From an uncultured Hungatella sp. (GTDB lineage: Bacteria > Bacillota > Clostridia > Lachnospirales > Lachnospiraceae), in assembly GCA_910588325.1 (NCBI GenBank), contig CAJUPP010000030.1, positions 1 to 39,627 of the forward strand: 39,627 bases of DNA, in the 5' to 3' direction. Position 1 is the stretch's first letter. Each line of letters begins with the position of its first letter. Shown one piece after another: positions 8,223 to 16,787 of this stretch. The notes beneath the pieces are model-generated. The model had not been told where the DNA came from and did no database searches. It worked only from the letters and a program-made list of their open reading frames with translations. Made by a program: the position numbers and the translations under genes.

Positions 8223-9167
8223 GGCAAAGAAGTTGTCCGTAGTTGTTAAATCTCCTTCAGAAAAATGGATATCCGCCCATATTTCCTCTGAAAATGTAAC
8301 CTGATGCTCTTCCTGGAACTGATCATAGATCTGCTGAAAGACCCAGGCCCTGCGTTCCTCCTGGATCTGGGCCTTTCTTTTTTTCGTAGCCTCCATCTCA
8401 TAATCACTGACACACTGAAAAAGATAATAAGCCCCTTCCGACTCCACCACCTGGCTGATCTGTCCGGCCTCCAAAGCAAAAGCCGCCTCTTCCAAAGCTT
8501 CCGTTTCCTGTCCGCGCCCCATCTGGTGTTCTACAACCTCTGCCTCGGTTACTTCCCTGGCTGCCGCGCCAAGCTCTTTCTCTTCCTGTACAGCCTTACT
8601 GCGGATAAGCTCCGCCTGTTCCCTGTCATCAAGCACAAGCTGGCGGACCGAAATCACCTTGGCGTCGCTGTCGCTGACCTCCAGATTCACATCTTTCGTC
8701 AGCTCTCCTACCACTTTATTCGCCCTGTAATACTGCTGATACATAAACGTCACATCATCCGAAGTAATACCCATATACCGGATATCATCTTCACTCAGCC
8801 CACTATAATATGCCTCTGCAATCCTGCGGATTCTGTCCTTCTCCCCATTGCTTAAGCTAATCTCCCTGCTGTCCGCCAGCATATTCATGGTTTTCAGATC
8901 CCTCAAAAAAACCCGAATCTGCTCCAGAAGATAATCCTCAAATGTCCGTCCATCCTCCAGTGCAACCTGCCAGATGGCATCCGTATACATTTTCTCATAT
9001 CGGTTCCTCTCTGTAGCCACCACAAGCATAGCCTGGGCCTTCGTATAATCAATATTCTCCGGAACATTGGATGCAATGGGAACCTCTCTTTTGCAGCCCA
9101 CCAGCAGAACCGCTGCCAATACTGCAGTCACAAGAAAACCTCTGAACCATTTTCTCCTGTTTCCCAT
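8187..9167 (-). CDS. PrsA/SurA-like lipoprotein, parvulin-type peptidyl-prolyl isomerase
   Basis: A 326-residue exported lipoprotein. The signal peptide has a basic end (NRRKW), a hydrophobic core and the lipobox LVGC with Cys25. A helical SurA/PrsA-like N-terminal region follows. The C-terminal part holds a divergent rotamase-like stretch (VISVRQLVLDD near 180, then EAAFALEAGQISQVVESEGAYYLFQC), typical of PpiC-type foldases that help exported proteins fold outside the membrane. It is the last of three genes in the order Maf, Cof-HAD, lipoprotein. AGGAG lies 7 nt before the ATG. The last 11 codons plus the stop run antisense to the aminopeptidase gene, so the two genes share 36 nt. The foldase role follows the family, but catalytic residues are not clear enough to be sure it is an active isomerase. 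Confidence 0.82.
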   Translation of the reverse strand: MGNRRKWFRGFLVTAVLAAVLLVGCKREVPIASNVPENIDYTKAQAMLVVATERNRYEKMYTDAIWQVALEDGRTFEDYLLEQIRVFLRDLKTMNMLADSREISLSNGEKDRIRRIAEAYYSGLSEDDIRYMGITSDDVTFMYQQYYRANKVVGELTKDVNLEVSDSDAKVISVRQLVLDDREQAELIRSKAVQEEKELGAAAREVTEAEVVEHQMGRGQETEALEEAAFALEAGQISQVVESEGAYYLFQCVSDYEMEATKKRKAQIQEERRAWVFQQIYDQFQEEHQVTFSEEIWADIHFSEGDLTTTDNFFALYKEEFGSQGY

Positions 9168-9229
9168 CCCACAACTCCTCTCACACCGTTATCACCGCAT
9201 CGGTTCGCTTCACTGCTGCCTTTTCATTC

Positions 9230-10015
9230 TTACAGCAGCATTTTCAAAATCTTCAAAACCCCGTCGTTTCTGTTGGTATCTGTCTGAAATCTGGCAGCTG
9301 CCTTCACTTCCGGTCTGGCATTCCCCACAGCAAAGCTATAGTAAGCCCTCCCAAGCATCTCCACATCATTCAGCTGATCCCCAAAAGCCATCGTCTCCTC
9401 CGGCTTAATATCCAGCCCCTTCTGCAGCACCTCAATGGCCTGTCCCTTGCACACCCCCAGTGCCATACAGTCCATCCACATATCCCCGGATATGGTCACC
9501 TTCATCCGATTCTCATACTTCTTCCGAATCTCTTTTGTCGCTTCCTGGACCCCATGCTTCTTATAGGCAGACACCTTAATAAACCGATCATCCACCTCCC
9601 TCACATCTTCCACCAGCTTCACCTGAAACTTATACCCATCTATAATCCAGTCCACAAACTCCTGATCCTTTGTATCCATATACACCACATCCGGCCCGCT
9701 GAGCATCACTTCCAGCTCCGGCTCCTTCTTTATATCCTCCACCATCTCCAACGCCAGTTCCCGGTCAATGGTATTCAAAAACAGATTCCTCCCATGGCAC
9801 CCCACGTAAGCCCCATTGTCAGACAGATAAAATATCCTCTCCTTCACCGGCTCAAACAATCTCTCAATACTCACCCACTGCCGCCCGCTGGCCGCCGCAA
9901 ACTGAATTCCTTTCTCCTTCAGCTTCAATACCACTTCAAAAATCTCCGGATTCACCTTGTTCGTCCCGTCAGTCACCAATGTTCCGTCAATATCCGATGC
10001 AATCAGCTTAATCAT
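9230..10015 (-). CDS. Cof-type HAD-IIB phosphatase
   Basis: A 261-residue haloacid dehalogenase-superfamily hydrolase of the Cof/YidA group, which dephosphorylates sugar phosphates or other small phosphoesters. Motif I is DIDGTLV with Asp8 (nucleophile) and Asp10. Motif II is in FAAASGRQW. The C2B cap occupies the middle. The late motifs FGDQLNDVEML and GNARPEVK (about residues 210-240) supply the metal-binding acids. The start overlaps the end of the maf gene by 8 nt, so the two are translationally coupled. The substrate cannot be told from sequence. The lipoprotein gene follows after 62 nt without a clear terminator, suggesting one transcript. Confidence 0.93.
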   Translation of the reverse strand: MIKLIASDIDGTLVTDGTNKVNPEIFEVVLKLKEKGIQFAAASGRQWVSIERLFEPVKERIFYLSDNGAYVGCHGRNLFLNTIDRELALEMVEDIKKEPELEVMLSGPDVVYMDTKDQEFVDWIIDGYKFQVKLVEDVREVDDRFIKVSAYKKHGVQEATKEIRKKYENRMKVTISGDMWMDCMALGVCKGQAIEVLQKGLDIKPEETMAFGDQLNDVEMLGRAYYSFAVGNARPEVKAAARFQTDTNRNDGVLKILKMLL

Positions 10016-10613
10016 CCTGATCCTCCCCTTCCATCAATCTCTTCCACTCTTGATAAACCCGCCCCACCGGCAGCCCCACCACATTACTATAATCCCCATC
10101 TATTTTAAGTATATACTTCGCAAATCTCCCCTGAATCCCATAAGCCCCTGCCTTATCCATCGGCTCCTCTGATTCCCCATACTCCCGTATCTCCTCCTCC
10201 GACATGGGATACAATGTCACATCCGTCCTCTCCGCAAAGGAAATCCCCCTTTGTCCTCCCCTTTCCTTATAAATCATAGTCACTCCGGTAAACACCTGAT
10301 GCGTCCTCCCCTGAAGGCTCCCTATCATCTCACAAGCCTCCTCATGGCTCCCTGGCTTTCCCATAATCCTTCCTTCCAGGGATACCACCGTATCCGCCCC
10401 CAATATCAAAACCCCTTCCGACGCCTCCTGCGCCACATCCTCTGCCTTAAGCTCCGATAATTCCAGAACCACGTCCTCCGGCAGGACAGCACTGGTTCTC
10501 TCCTCCACGCCGCTTATTCTAACCTCAAACTCCACCCCCATCTGTTCCAGCAGTTCACGTCTCCGAGGCGACCCCGAAGCCAAAATCCATCTTCCCTCTT
10601 TCACGCCTTTCAT
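10008..10613 (-). CDS. maf: Maf-type nucleotide pyrophosphatase
   Basis: Maf proteins hydrolyse non-canonical or modified NTPs, such as dTTP, UTP and methylated NTPs, to monophosphates. They are linked to septum control in Bacillus. The family signature LASGSPRRRELL follows the start. The ILGADTVVSLEGRIMGKP segment carries the catalytic aspartate, and the end has the expected DKAGAYGIQGR and YSNVVGLPV motifs. With ATG 10613 the product is 201 residues, the normal length. Longer in-frame starts exist (ATG 10637, GTG 10649), but family alignment favours 10613. GGAGG is only 3 nt away from that ATG, so the start is not fully settled. It is the first gene of the Maf, Cof-HAD, lipoprotein set. Confidence 0.92.
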   Translation of the reverse strand: MKGVKEGRWILASGSPRRRELLEQMGVEFEVRISGVEERTSAVLPEDVVLELSELKAEDVAQEASEGVLILGADTVVSLEGRIMGKPGSHEEACEMIGSLQGRTHQVFTGVTMIYKERGGQRGISFAERTDVTLYPMSEEEIREYGESEEPMDKAGAYGIQGRFAKYILKIDGDYSNVVGLPVGRVYQEWKRLMEGEDQDD

Positions 10614-10687
10614 TATCCTCCATTTCCCATCATCCATCCCACCAACCACTACACTATGCTCCCAAACCCATCAAAACATCCCACAGC

Positions 10688-10766
10688 CTCCTACTCAGAC
10701 CCGCACCAGCAATGGTGCCGCCTTTGAGGAGCAACTGATACCGCTTATCTCCTACCTAGACCCGCG
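10688..10766. repeat. Pair of 17-nt direct repeats
   Basis: CTCCTACTCAGACCCGC (10688-10704) and CTCCTACCTAGACCCGC (10749-10765) differ at only two bases and lie 61 nt apart. They sit immediately before the large inverted repeat at 10776-10853 in the same gene-free spacer, which suggests one composite element. Confidence 0.6.
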
Positions 10767-10775
10767 CGATAACCA

Positions 10776-10853
10776 GCTCCGTAACAAGTTCTGGTTGGTT
10801 TGCATTTGCAGGAGGCCTAGAACCTGCAAACTAACCAGAACTTGTTACGGAGC
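10776..10853. repeat. Large inverted repeat (29-bp arms, one mismatch)
   Basis: The left arm 10776-10804 (beginning GCTCCGTAACAAG) and the right arm 10825-10853 (ending CTTGTTACGGAGC) pair along 29 positions with one mismatch. The loop can close further through TTTGCAGG (10805-10812) and CCTGCAAA (10823-10830), because TTTGCA is duplicated on the left side. There is no T tract on either side, so it is not a normal terminator. No gene overlaps it convincingly. Confidence 0.8.
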
Positions 10854-10909
10854 GTACCTTCCGCACCCTTCATGCAAAAAAGAAGCACCCCCCATAAGTT
10901 CTCTCCCAC

Positions 10910-11464
10910 CTATGAACGGATGCTCAATCTCCCAATCACTGGCTCCGTCTCTTCATTCCCGGAGTCTCTTAATCGTTCTATAATACAATATATAAAATCC
11001 ACAATATAAAAACATAGCAAACTGATAGCTAAAAACCCTTCCATTCTCTGCGGAACCAACTGGGCAACTCCGTGAAGAAACGCATTCAGGAACCTGAAAT
11101 AGACAATCCCCAAAAGCCCCCATCCCAAGCTGCTCTCCAGACAGATAATCCCTTTATAATTAAACTTCTTCTTGCTGTAATCCCACCAGAAGCTTCCAAA
11201 CAACCGAATCATTACCCCTGCCGTCACCAACTCCATACAAGTAGCCATACTCATAGAAGATATATATAGCAACAGCGGCTGGTCTGAAATAGGCCCTAAA
11301 AACAGATTCGCCCCCATGGCTCCAAACCCGTAAATAATACAGAACGGACCATGTCCAAATCCCCGATCCAGCACCGGTCTTTTATACTCCCAGGAAAGTA
11401 CAACACACTCCAACAGATATCCCAAAAAACTGCACAGGAAAAACCAGTTAATCATGTGGTACAT
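10910..11464 (-). CDS. CmpB-like putative ABC transporter membrane protein
   Basis: A 184-residue integral membrane protein resembling the family annotated as putative ABC-transporter type IV (CmpB-like), common in Clostridia and of unknown substrate. The N-terminal segment INWFFLCSFLGYLLECVVLSW with the following PVLDRGFGHGPFCIIYGFGA is the recognisable part. Further hydrophobic segments lie at about 55-90 and 118-165. The C-terminus is short and polar. No ATPase partner lies nearby, so an actual ABC role is unproven. About 140 nt upstream separate it from the PAP2-related gene, and the inverted repeat at 10776-10853 lies just past its stop codon. Confidence 0.78.
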   Translation of the reverse strand: MYHMINWFFLCSFLGYLLECVVLSWEYKRPVLDRGFGHGPFCIIYGFGAMGANLFLGPISDQPLLLYISSMSMATCMELVTAGVMIRLFGSFWWDYSKKKFNYKGIICLESSLGWGLLGIVYFRFLNAFLHGVAQLVPQRMEGFLAISLLCFYIVDFIYCIIERLRDSGNEETEPVIGRLSIRS

Positions 11465-11602
11465 ACTAAATCCTACTCTCCTTAAAAAATCCTGTAATCC
11501 AATATCAAAATTATTGTAAAAGTATAACTTAAATATCCATAGAAAGCAAGTAATTTTTTCTTTCTATTTTTTTAATATAAATCTCTTCCCATGGCCTATA
11601 CA

Positions 11603-12058
11603 CTAATACACCATGTCCACCACCAGTGCCAGCCCAATCCCCAATATGGCCCCGGCTAACACCTGAAGAGGCGTATGCCCCACAAACTCCTTCAGCTTCT
11701 CCTGAAAATCCACTGCATTCAGTTTAAAAAAATCCTGCTGCATAATCATATTCAGAAGCCTGGCCTGTTTCCCTGTCTCCCTTCTGACACCAATGGCATC
11801 ATACATAACAATCGATGCCAGCACGAAACTGAATGCAAACTCATTGGAAGCAACCCCATAGCGCACAACCGTCGAGGTCACCAGCGCACACACCGTAGCA
11901 GAATGAGAACTGGGCATTCCCCCGGATCCCACCAAACGCTCCGGTGAAAATGACTTATTCAAAGAAAAATCAATGATCGTCTTTAGTACCTGCGCTACCA
12001 GCCAGCCTGTAACCGCACTGACCAGAATCTGGTTGCTAAGTAATTCCCGAAAAATCAT
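11603..12058 (-). CDS. Divergent PAP2 family membrane protein (YuiD-like)
   Basis: A 151-residue protein of the DUF212/YuiD family, distantly related to PAP2 and vanadium-haloperoxidase enzymes. The motifs in order are SGGMPSSHSATVCAL (about 45-59), YDAIGVRRETGKQA (about 89-102) and EFVGHTPLQVLAGAILG (about 126-142). Hydrophobic helices surround them. A phosphatase role on lipid-linked phosphates is often assumed for the family but is not proven. It follows the HD-domain gene by 25 nt on the same strand, so the two are probably cotranscribed. Confidence 0.9.
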   Translation of the reverse strand: MIFRELLSNQILVSAVTGWLVAQVLKTIIDFSLNKSFSPERLVGSGGMPSSHSATVCALVTSTVVRYGVASNEFAFSFVLASIVMYDAIGVRRETGKQARLLNMIMQQDFFKLNAVDFQEKLKEFVGHTPLQVLAGAILGIGLALVVDMVY

Positions 12059-12083
12059 ACTCTTCTCCTGTCCTTCTCGTTGG

Positions 12084-12653
12084 TCATCCCAAATGTCCTG
12101 GCTGGAGAACCAGCATAACCTGCTTCTTCATCTGTGTTGCCACCTCCGCCAGTCCGCAGAATTTATCCGCATATAAGATCACAAAACCTTCCTTTGATCT
12201 GGGCGGAATCGGAGTCAGAGGCCACATATGCCGCAGAATCATATCCTTCTCTTTATCCGTAATATGAAAATATCGGACAGCATTGTTCATAGCTACTCTT
12301 GGATGGGTCAAACCATGGAAATGTTCTCCTGTCTCTTTGGCATGAGTGTGCCAGTCATACAAAAACAGATCATGAAGAAGTCCTGCCCGGGCTCCCGCCA
12401 CATAATCCCATCCCCTTGCCTTGCAGATCTTATAAGTCATATAAGACACCTGAATACAATGAGCCTTACACGTTGTGCTGCCATGCTGAATAAACTGATC
12501 CATGGACTGAAACACAGAATGCTCCAGAATGTCCTGAACACAGGCCAGATATCCTAAGTCTCTCTCATACTCCTTCTTTCTCACCCAGGATTCATCCCTT
12601 GCCCATTCTCTGGCCCTCTCCAGTTCTTCCTTCGGTATTCTTAATTTTTCCAT
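12084..12653 (-). CDS. HD-domain hydrolase
   Basis: A 189-residue HD superfamily protein with metal ligands in the order His (HGSTTCKAHC), His-Asp (GLLHDLFLYDWH), His (LTHPRVA) and a later Asp (LYADKFC). Such proteins are metal-dependent phosphohydrolases, but the substrate is not evident here. The longer reading frame reaches back to ATG 12797, overlapping the end of glgA by 16 nt. Its first 48 residues show no domain. I place the start at ATG 12653 because GAGGAA precedes it and the folded region begins soon after. The YuiD-like gene follows closely on the same strand. Confidence 0.8.
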   Translation of the reverse strand: MEKLRIPKEELERAREWARDESWVRKKEYERDLGYLACVQDILEHSVFQSMDQFIQHGSTTCKAHCIQVSYMTYKICKARGWDYVAGARAGLLHDLFLYDWHTHAKETGEHFHGLTHPRVAMNNAVRYFHITDKEKDMILRHMWPLTPIPPRSKEGFVILYADKFCGLAEVATQMKKQVMLVLQPGHLG

Positions 12654-12781
12654 GTTCCCAATTCCTCTTTCCTTCCTCAAACTGCTCTCACACGGCTGTC
12701 CAGACAACTCAGATATATGCTGCAGTCCAACACCGTCAGACTGCAGCACCCTTCCTCTTTCACTCACATGTTCCAAATCAA

Positions 12782-14224
12782 TCAGCCAATCAGCCAATCA
12801 TAAAGTTCCTGATACTTAAGGGCGGAAGCATGCCAGGAGAAATCCTTCTCCATAGCTCTGTCCACCATCTTATTCCATTCCCGTTTTTTATCATAATAAA
12901 CGTGTTCCGCATAACGGATGGTTGCCAGCATTTCATGAGCGTTATAATTACTAAACGAAAATCCTGTGCCGGTTCCTTCAAATTCATTATATGGTTCCAC
13001 CGTATCTTTTAAACCACCGGTTTCTCTCACAATCGGAAGCGTTCCGTACCGCAGGGCCATCAGCTGGCTTAAGCCGCAGGGTTCAAACAGAGACGGCATC
13101 AAAAATGCATCACAGGCTGCGTAAATTTTATGGGACAGCGGCTCAGAATAAAAAATATTAGCCGATACCTTGTCATTATACTTCCAGTCAAAGTGACGGA
13201 ACATGTTCTCATACTGCTCCTCACCGGTTCCTAAAACCACCAGCTGAATGTTGTCATTGCACAACTCATCCATCACATACTGAATCAGGTCAAATCCCTT
13301 CTGGTCTGTCAGTCTGGACACCACGCCGATCATCATCCTGCCATCATCCGCTGCCAGTCCCAGTTCATTTTGAAGAGCACGTTTATTCTTCACTTTCTCT
13401 TTGCGGAAATTACGGACATTGTAATTCTGCGGAATCAGTTTGTCTGTCTCAGGGTTAAATTCTTCGTAGTCGATTCCATTGACAATGCCTCTCAGGCTGT
13501 TCGCGCGGGCACGCATCAGGCCGTCCAGCCCCTCTCCGTAGAACGGCATCTTAATCTCTTCTGCATACGTATCGCTTACGGTAGTGATAGCATCCGCATA
13601 GACAATACCTCCCTTTAACATATTGCCGTCCTTATATGCCTCCAGCTTGTCTGGTGCAAAATAGTAATCCGGAAGTCCGGAGAACCGCTGAATGGTCTTC
13701 ACATCCCATACTCCCTGGAACTTCAGGTTATGGATGGTAATGACAGATTTCATATTGCAGAAGAATTCACCGCCGCGGAAACGGTCTTTCAGATAAACAG
13801 GAATCAGACCTGTCTGCCAGTCATGGCAGTGTACCACATCCGGCTGGAATCCGATTACCGGAAGTGCGGATAATGCGGCATTGCAGAAGAAGGAAAACTT
13901 CTCCAGATCATACAGCCAGTCGCCATAGGGCTTGGGGCCGTTAAAATACCCTTCATTGTCAATAAAATAATAAGTGACCCCCTCATAGTCATACTGCAGG
14001 ATACCTACATAACGGCTCTGTCCCATGTAATCCATATAAAAATGATTCACATAGGTCATCTTATCGCGCCACTCCTGCTTGATGCACAAATACTTGGGAA
14101 TCATAATGCGGACATCATAATATTCCTTATCAAAACATTTCGGCAGAGAACCTACTACATCTGCCAATCCTCCGGTCTTAATAAACGGAACTGCCTCAGA
14201 AGCAACAAATAGTATCTTTTTCAT
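12782..14224 (-). CDS. glgA: Glycogen synthase (ADP-glucose, GT5)
   Basis: A 480-residue bacterial glycogen synthase that transfers glucose from ADP-glucose to the growing alpha-1,4-glucan. The ADP-glucose loop is KTGGLADVVGSLPK with Lys16 near the start. The central HCHDWQTGLIPVYL is present, as is the C-terminal GT-B signature FEPCGLSQLMALRYGTLPIVRE, with the catalytic Glu in that stretch. Length is normal. AGGAGGG lies 7 nt before the ATG. No glgC, glgD or glgB is adjacent, so the glycogen genes of this organism are dispersed. The matching phosphorylase is at 23189-25447. Confidence 0.97.
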   Translation of the reverse strand: MKKILFVASEAVPFIKTGGLADVVGSLPKCFDKEYYDVRIMIPKYLCIKQEWRDKMTYVNHFYMDYMGQSRYVGILQYDYEGVTYYFIDNEGYFNGPKPYGDWLYDLEKFSFFCNAALSALPVIGFQPDVVHCHDWQTGLIPVYLKDRFRGGEFFCNMKSVITIHNLKFQGVWDVKTIQRFSGLPDYYFAPDKLEAYKDGNMLKGGIVYADAITTVSDTYAEEIKMPFYGEGLDGLMRARANSLRGIVNGIDYEEFNPETDKLIPQNYNVRNFRKEKVKNKRALQNELGLAADDGRMMIGVVSRLTDQKGFDLIQYVMDELCNDNIQLVVLGTGEEQYENMFRHFDWKYNDKVSANIFYSEPLSHKIYAACDAFLMPSLFEPCGLSQLMALRYGTLPIVRETGGLKDTVEPYNEFEGTGTGFSFSNYNAHEMLATIRYAEHVYYDKKREWNKMVDRAMEKDFSWHASALKYQELYDWLIG

Positions 14225-14333
14225 GGAAAAACCCTCCTAAATCGAAGTTCATGCTGAAAACCACATAATAGATATAGTATACACTACTTTTTTCAAATTA
14301 GGAAGTACTATCTTGTCTAAATTACCCACTTTT

Positions 14334-15143
14334 CTACATTCTTTTATAGTCCAGACGAATTTTGTCCGACAGAAGCGCAATAAATTCCGAATTTGTGGGC
14401 TTCCCTTTTCCATTGCTGACCGTATAGCCGAAAAGCTCATTGATGGTATCCATCTTTCCTCTGCTCCAGGCGACTTCAATGGCATGGCGGATGGCTCTCT
14501 CCACACGGCTGGAGGTTGTCTGATGCTTTTTGGCAATATTGGGATACAACACTTTGGTTACAGAAGTTAACATGTCCTGGTCTGCCACGGAGATGGCAAT
14601 GGCTTCTCTCAAATACTGATATCCTTTAATATGCGCCGGTACGCCGATTTCATGTAGGATTTGCGTGACATCGTTCTCCAGATTCTGCTCCATATACTCA
14701 ATCTGATTCTCATATGGCTTTACTTTGCGGATTCCTGTCAGATTCAGGCCCTTTGGTTTTATATTGTACCCTGCAATTCTTCGGATTTTGTCAATGACAA
14801 CCTCCTTCTTGAACGGCTTCATGATAAAGTAATTTGCTCCCATACGGAATGCATCTTCTGTCACATTTTCGCTGCCTGCCGCAGAAACCATGATAAACGA
14901 CGGCTTTTTCTCCAGTTTTTCTTCCATTTTCACCTTTTCCATCACCGCTACACCGTCCATTCCCGGCATAATCACATCCATAAGTACCACGTCCGGCTTG
15001 GTGTTTAAGATCATTTCGTACGCTTCTTCCCCATTTTCCGCCTTTCCTACCACCTGAATATCATCTTCTGTCTCCAACATCCGATTTAATACTTCCAAAG
15101 TCTTCGGATTATCCTCTGCAATTGCAACATTTAACATCGCCAT
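14334..15143 (-). CDS. spo0A: Sporulation master regulator Spo0A
   Basis: A 269-residue response regulator that, once phosphorylated, switches on the sporulation programme. The receiver domain (1-120) carries the acid pocket Glu10/Asp11, the phosphoacceptor Asp56 in VLMDVIMPGMDG, and the conserved Lys in FIMKPFKKE. The C-terminal Spo0A DNA-binding domain includes HEIGVPAHIKGYQYLREAI, the recognition helix region TTSSRVERAIRHAIEVAW and the ending GKPTNSEFIALLSDKIRL. GAGGAGG lies before the ATG. The gene is preceded by a control region with a consensus 0A box. The usual neighbour spoIVB is not directly upstream; CobA-HemD is. Confidence 0.98.
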   Translation of the reverse strand: MAMLNVAIAEDNPKTLEVLNRMLETEDDIQVVGKAENGEEAYEMILNTKPDVVLMDVIMPGMDGVAVMEKVKMEEKLEKKPSFIMVSAAGSENVTEDAFRMGANYFIMKPFKKEVVIDKIRRIAGYNIKPKGLNLTGIRKVKPYENQIEYMEQNLENDVTQILHEIGVPAHIKGYQYLREAIAISVADQDMLTSVTKVLYPNIAKKHQTTSSRVERAIRHAIEVAWSRGKMDTINELFGYTVSNGKGKPTNSEFIALLSDKIRLDYKRM

Positions 15144-15174
15144 ACCTTATCCTCCTCTTCTTGTCGGTAAACTG

Positions 15175-15230
15175 ATTATAGACTTGCATTTTCTCACGTT
15201 GCAACGTGATTCTACCGCAAGTTTCGACAA
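15175..15230 (-). promoter_or_regulatory. spo0A control region: 0A box, palindrome and -10 box
   Basis: Read on the minus strand in order: TTGTCGAA (15223-15230) is an exact 0A box. TCACGTTGCAACGTGA (15194-15209) is a perfect 16-bp palindrome. TATAAT (15175-15180) is a perfect -10. The TTGCAA inside the palindrome lies 18 nt from TATAAT and would be the -35, so a protein bound to the palindrome would cover the promoter. Confidence 0.65.
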
Positions 15231-15254
15231 AGAAAAGGGGATTGACCTTGAATT

Positions 15255-16748
15255 CTAAGGGGATATTGCCATCAATAATTCTTCGTAAGTAGAGGACAAA
15301 GCCTGACGGATTTTCAGTACTCCAAATCGTTCCAGTTCCCAGGTGGTATGTTTCCCGATGCTTATGGCCTCCGTACGGCCTGTCCGGAAGGGTTCAAGTT
15401 CTTCTTCCTTAAGCTTTCCCAATAACCTGGTTACAGACGAAGCGCAAGTAAAAAAGGCCCCGTCGTATTCTTGAAGTTTTTTCTGCAAACAGCACTCACG
15501 GTTCTCATAGAGACACAACTCCTGAACAGAATACTGTTCTCTCAAAATCGAAATCTCTTTATTTCTACCTCCCTTTGGAATGCCATACAATATATGCTCC
15601 TCTGGTTTTACTGCCCCTTCCAGTCCCTTTCTTAATGATTCACTGTCGAAGGACATGGGAATCAAATCGGCATAAATGTCATGCTCTTCCAGCGTCTCTG
15701 CCGTTTTTCTTCCTACCACGGCAAATTTTTTATTCGACAAGGTTCGAACATCTATTTTCTGTGCCTTTGCAGACGCAAAAAAAGCCTCCACTCCATGTCT
15801 GCTGGTAAGTACAATCCAGTCAGCCCAGGAAAGCAACTCCGGTTTCACAGCATCTGAAAAAAATTTTATCTCCCCTGTTTGAACTTCTGTCACATATGCT
15901 CCCTGTTCTCTCAGTACGTTTGTTAAAAAAGAAATTTCTTCCCCCACTTTAGTAACCAAATACCGTTTCCCAAAGTACGGCATTCTCTCGAAAAAATTTA
16001 AAGCGGGACGCAGATTTACCACATCTCCCACCACAATCAGGGCCGGCGGCATAAGAGAGCTTTCCCTGACCTGATGTTCAATGGTCTCCAAAGTTCCTGT
16101 GCAGGTGCGCTGGTTCCAGAGAGTGGCATTGGAAATCACCGCTGCCGGACAGGAAGGAGATTTTCCGGCCTGAATCAATCCTGCTGCAAGCTCCCCTAAT
16201 TTCGTAAGGCCCATTAAAAATACGCAGGTATCCTGGCTTTTCGCCAAAGCGGCAAAATCAATATCCGCCGGCTGACCGTTCTGATTGTGGGCGGTTATAA
16301 CCTGAAATCCTCTGGATATTCCCCTGTGTGTAATGGGAATTCCTGCATAAGCAGGCCCTGCTATAGCAGAACTGACTCCGGGCACCACTTCAAAAGGAAT
16401 CCCCTGTTCATTTAAGTAGATTCCTTCTTCTCCGCCCCGTCCAAAGACATAGACATCGCCGCCTTTTAAACGTACCACGGTTTTGCACTGTTTTGCCTTT
16501 TGGACCAGCAGGCTGTTGATCTCCTCCTGCCTCATAGTATGGTGACGGTTTTCTTTTCCTGCATAAATTTTTTCACACTCTTTTTTTGCATACTCTAACA
16601 GGACCGGATTTGCAAGATGATCGTAGATAATGACATCTGCCTCCTCTATCAGTTTCCTCCCCCTGACAGTAATAAGTCCCTCATCACCTGGTCCGGCTCC
16701 CACCAGGTATACGGTTCCCGAACACCCTGTTTTCATCTCATTCTTCAT
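15255..16748 (-). CDS. CobA-HemD fusion: uroporphyrinogen-III methyltransferase/synthase
   Basis: A two-enzyme fusion of 497 residues. HemD closes hydroxymethylbilane to uroporphyrinogen III, and CobA methylates it to precorrin-2. The CobA half (about 8-250) shows the SAM-binding VYLVGAGPGDEGLITVRG, RLKGGDVYVFGRGGEE and EVVPGVSSAIAGPAYAGIPITHRG. The HemD half follows with GKRYLVTKVGEE and TSRHGVEAFF. The frame opens further upstream (GTG 16766), but ATG 16748 has AAAAGGA at proper spacing. It is the last gene after sirC and hemC, with 21-25 nt gaps. The product set points to siroheme or the early cobalamin branch. Confidence 0.95.
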   Translation of the reverse strand: MKNEMKTGCSGTVYLVGAGPGDEGLITVRGRKLIEEADVIIYDHLANPVLLEYAKKECEKIYAGKENRHHTMRQEEINSLLVQKAKQCKTVVRLKGGDVYVFGRGGEEGIYLNEQGIPFEVVPGVSSAIAGPAYAGIPITHRGISRGFQVITAHNQNGQPADIDFAALAKSQDTCVFLMGLTKLGELAAGLIQAGKSPSCPAAVISNATLWNQRTCTGTLETIEHQVRESSLMPPALIVVGDVVNLRPALNFFERMPYFGKRYLVTKVGEEISFLTNVLREQGAYVTEVQTGEIKFFSDAVKPELLSWADWIVLTSRHGVEAFFASAKAQKIDVRTLSNKKFAVVGRKTAETLEEHDIYADLIPMSFDSESLRKGLEGAVKPEEHILYGIPKGGRNKEISILREQYSVQELCLYENRECCLQKKLQEYDGAFFTCASSVTRLLGKLKEEELEPFRTGRTEAISIGKHTTWELERFGVLKIRQALSSTYEELLMAISP

Positions 16749-16787
16749 TACTTTTCCTTTTCGCACGACTTGATTTTCTGTTTGGAT

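Noticed and set aside
10795..10983. A 62-codon plus-strand ORF across the inverted repeat
   Set aside because: It reads through both arms of the hairpin, has no domain and no ribosome binding site worth noting.
11523..11590. AGAAAG/CTTTCT hairpin in the spacer before the CmpB-like gene
   Set aside because: The stem is short with a T-rich loop, and its T tract faces the strand without a gene to end.
12654..12797. Upstream extension of the HD-domain gene to ATG 12797
   Set aside because: The extra 48 residues have no domain and overlap glgA; a ribosome binding site supports ATG 12653.
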